Origin: JBAXPW01 sp037132015 | Lineage (GTDB): Bacteria > Patescibacteriota > Microgenomatia > UBA1406 > GWC2-37-13 | Assembly: GCA_037132015.1 (NCBI GenBank) | Contig: JBAXPW010000017.1 | Span: forward strand, 1-24,295 | Direction of reading: 5' to 3' | DNA length: 24,295 nt | Shown: positions 23,285 through 24,295 of the stretch, piece after piece | Position numbering within the stretch: the stretch's first letter is position 1 | Layout of the letters: the number at the start of each line of letters is the position of its first letter | The notes under the pieces: generated by a model | What the model was told of the DNA's origin: nothing | The model's database searches: none | Seen by the model: only the letters and a program-made list of their open reading frames with translations | Translations under genes and position numbers: made by a program

Positions 23285-23911
23285 ATGAAAAATATAACAA
23301 TTTTATATATTGTGAGACATGGAGAGAGTGAGGGAAATGTAAAAGGACTGGTACAAGGACAGACAAATTTCCCACTTACAGAAAAAGGAATCCTTCAAGC
23401 TCAATCACTTGCTGATCAATTTTCTTCAATTTCGTTCGCAAAAATATATAGCTCTGATTTACTTCGTGCAAAGCATACAGCAGAACTAATTGGTGCAGGA
23501 AGAAATATTGATCATGTACTTGATTTGCGTCTCAGAGAACAATCTCATGGCGAATATGAAAATACAAAAGGATCTGAGTATATTCCGCATTTTATAAAGT
23601 GGAATGAGTATACTGATGAACAACGTCATGATTATAAAGTTGCAAAAAACGGAGAAACTGGAAGAGAGGCGTTTGAAAGATTTATTTTATTTTTGAATGA
23701 AATTAAAGCAAATCATAAAGGTGAAAATGTGTTGATTGTGACTCATGGTGGGTTGATACGTGTATTTTTGGTCTTTTTGGGATATGCTTCGTATGATACT
23801 TTTCATGGATTACATAATACGGGATATGTTGTAGCCGAATTGGCAGGTTCTGATATTAAAATAAGAGAGGTGCAAGGAAGAAAAGAAATGTTTAGACCCG
23901 ATTTGTTATGA
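23285..23911 (+). CDS. histidine phosphatase family protein (phosphoglycerate mutase-like)
   Basis: A 208-residue cytosolic phosphatase of the branch-1 histidine phosphatase superfamily. LYIVRHGESEGN (7-18) gives the phospho-accepting H12 and R11; SSDLLRAKHTAE carries R61; RLREQSHGEYE gives the acid E85; LIVTHGGLIRVF gives H154. All four core catalytic positions are present. Such enzymes act on phosphosugars, nucleotides or cobalamin intermediates; the sequence does not decide, and the length and RLREQSHGExE segment favour a broad-specificity phosphatase over a true glycolytic mutase. The frame is open from 23222, but the ATG at 23285 places the first strand at the normal distance from RHGE; the longer form adds 21 unrelated residues. 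It has no Shine-Dalgarno site. It stands between tRNA genes without evident functional link. Confidence 0.9.
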   Translation: MKNITILYIVRHGESEGNVKGLVQGQTNFPLTEKGILQAQSLADQFSSISFAKIYSSDLLRAKHTAELIGAGRNIDHVLDLRLREQSHGEYENTKGSEYIPHFIKWNEYTDEQRHDYKVAKNGETGREAFERFILFLNEIKANHKGENVLIVTHGGLIRVFLVFLGYASYDTFHGLHNTGYVVAELAGSDIKIREVQGRKEMFRPDLL

Positions 23912-23931
23912 TAAAATAGTCTCTTATCTTG

Positions 23932-23937
23932 TATAAT
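23932..23937 (+). promoter_or_regulatory. -10 box for tRNA-Ile
   Basis: TATAAT, 12 nt before the first base of tRNA-Ile, normal spacing for a short-leader tRNA transcript. Confidence 0.55.
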
Positions 23938-23949
23938 ATCTGGTAGATT

Positions 23950-24021
23950 GCGTCAGTAGCTCAGTGGTAGAGCGCTACTCTTATAAAGTAGATGTCGATG
24001 GTTCGATCCCATCCTGACGCA
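23950..24021 (+). tRNA. tRNA-Ile (anticodon UAU)
   Basis: A 72-nt class I tRNA with every stem fully paired: acceptor GCGTCAG/CTGACGC, D arm GCTC/GAGC, anticodon arm CTACT-CTTATAA-AGTAG, T arm GATGG-TTCGATC-CCATC, discriminator A, no CCA encoded. The loop C32 U33 U34 A35 U36 A37 A38 gives anticodon UAU, which reads AUA directly. In most bacteria AUA is read by a CAU tRNA modified to lysidine by TilS, so this is an uncommon solution. Confidence 0.88.
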
Positions 24022-24060
24022 CTGGATTAGTATATTGATGATAGTGAATAACAATTAGTG

Positions 24061-24066
24061 TATAAT
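24061..24066 (+). promoter_or_regulatory. -10 box upstream of tRNA-Phe
   Basis: TATAAT 46 nt before tRNA-Phe, implying a short 5' leader removed by RNase P. Confidence 0.42.
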
Positions 24067-24112
24067 ATTATTCGGGTTCAAGCTAGTAACAATAAGCTAA
24101 TAGCTAAAATCT

Positions 24113-24185
24113 GCTGAGGTAGCCAAGGTGGTCACGGCGGTGGTCTGAAAAACCTCAGATGTCAGTTCGACTCTGACCCTCAGCA
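24113..24185 (+). tRNA. tRNA-Phe (anticodon GAA)
   Basis: A 73-nt class I tRNA. Acceptor GCTGAGG/CCTCAGC is perfect; the D arm uses GCC/GGC with a long D loop; anticodon arm GTGGT-CTGAAAA-ACCTC has loop C U G A A A A, hence anticodon GAA, with one U-U mismatch at the second pair of the stem; T arm GTCAG-TTCGACT-CTGAC; discriminator A; no CCA encoded. Confidence 0.85.
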
Positions 24186-24295
24186 CTGAGTTCAAATATT
24201 TAGCTCTTTATGGTGGTCTGAAATCCGCCAAATCGGCGGACGACTCTGACCCTCAGCACTGAGTTCAAATATTTAGCTCTTTATGGTGGTCTGAA
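24168..24295 (+). repeat. 73-nt-period tandem repeat containing tRNA-Phe pieces, cut by the window end
   Basis: Bases 24168-24222 and 24241-24295 are identical over 55 nt, offset 73. The unit contains the tRNA-Phe T-arm/acceptor end (CGACTCTGACCCTCAGCA), an AT-rich link, and TGGTGGTCTGAA from its anticodon arm. The 18 nt between copies hold CCGCC and GGCGG, which can pair as a small hairpin. The array or overlap is truncated by the end of the window. Confidence 0.8.

Noticed and set aside
24168..24295. CRISPR array at the window end
   Set aside because: Only two copies, the repeat is 55 nt, the spacer is 18 nt, and the repeat is made of tRNA-Phe sequence; no cas genes nearby.
1..24295. Recoded UGA (Gly or Trp) as in some Patescibacteria
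   Set aside because: Several well-bounded genes end at TGA in sensible places, including ATGA overlaps in the efflux operon, and Trp is coded by TGG.

Overview
The window is AT-rich bacterial chromosome, packed with genes on both strands. It most resembles a Candidate Phyla Radiation (Patescibacteria) genome, probably of the Microgenomates type. That placement is an inference from four things: a run of GT-C membrane glycosyltransferases, near absence of Shine-Dalgarno sites, -10 boxes lying 5-10 nt before start codons (leaderless mRNAs), and tRNA genes without encoded CCA. TGA is used as an ordinary stop (for example ends of the genes at 55, 13255, 18288, 18956 and 23911), so the code is standard and not the Gracilibacteria/SR1 code.

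Region 1 (1-13255) is a cell-surface glycan locus. It holds a Wzx-type flippase (minus), a PTPS-related/YfhO-like membrane protein (plus), a six-gene minus-strand operon running from 12098 to 3327 (five GT-C integral-membrane glycosyltransferases and one GT2 polyprenyl-phosphate sugar transferase), and a PIG-V-like GT-C protein (plus). The logic is coherent: the GT2 enzyme would load a sugar onto polyprenyl phosphate on the cytoplasmic side, and the GT-C enzymes would use such lipid-linked sugars on the outer face. Further on, a GT4 glycosyltransferase (20781-21923) and UppP (22047-22829, recycling of undecaprenyl pyrophosphate) fit the same economy.

Region 2 (13288-17166) holds short envelope-related and unknown genes: a bitopic membrane protein, a YgjP/DUF45 metallopeptidase, an SppA-type S49 peptidase (minus), a membrane-anchored von Willebrand A protein with an odd Gly/Thr/Ala repeat inserted near the end of its fold, and an acidic protein of unknown function.

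Region 3 (17245-20158) is a MacAB-type ABC efflux operon (membrane fusion protein, ATPase, FtsX-like permease) whose cistrons overlap by ATGA. A 9-bp inverted repeat overlies its probable -10 box. A second unknown small protein follows on the opposite strand, then the GT4 gene and uppP.

Region 4 (22836-24295) is a tRNA neighbourhood: a defective-looking tRNA-like sequence with anticodon UAG followed by a 13-bp hairpin, tRNA-Ala(CGC) with a second partial copy of its 3' end 99 bp on, a histidine phosphatase gene, tRNA-Ile(UAU) and tRNA-Phe(GAA). The window ends in a 73-nt-period tandem repeat built from tRNA-Phe pieces; its last 55 bases repeat an earlier 55 bases exactly, which may be an assembly-graph boundary. 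I found no CRISPR array, insertion sequence, rRNA or clear prophage. The strongest leads are the leaderless/bidirectional promoter architecture, the tRNA oddities and the repeat-bearing VWA protein, not an obvious new defence or mobile system.
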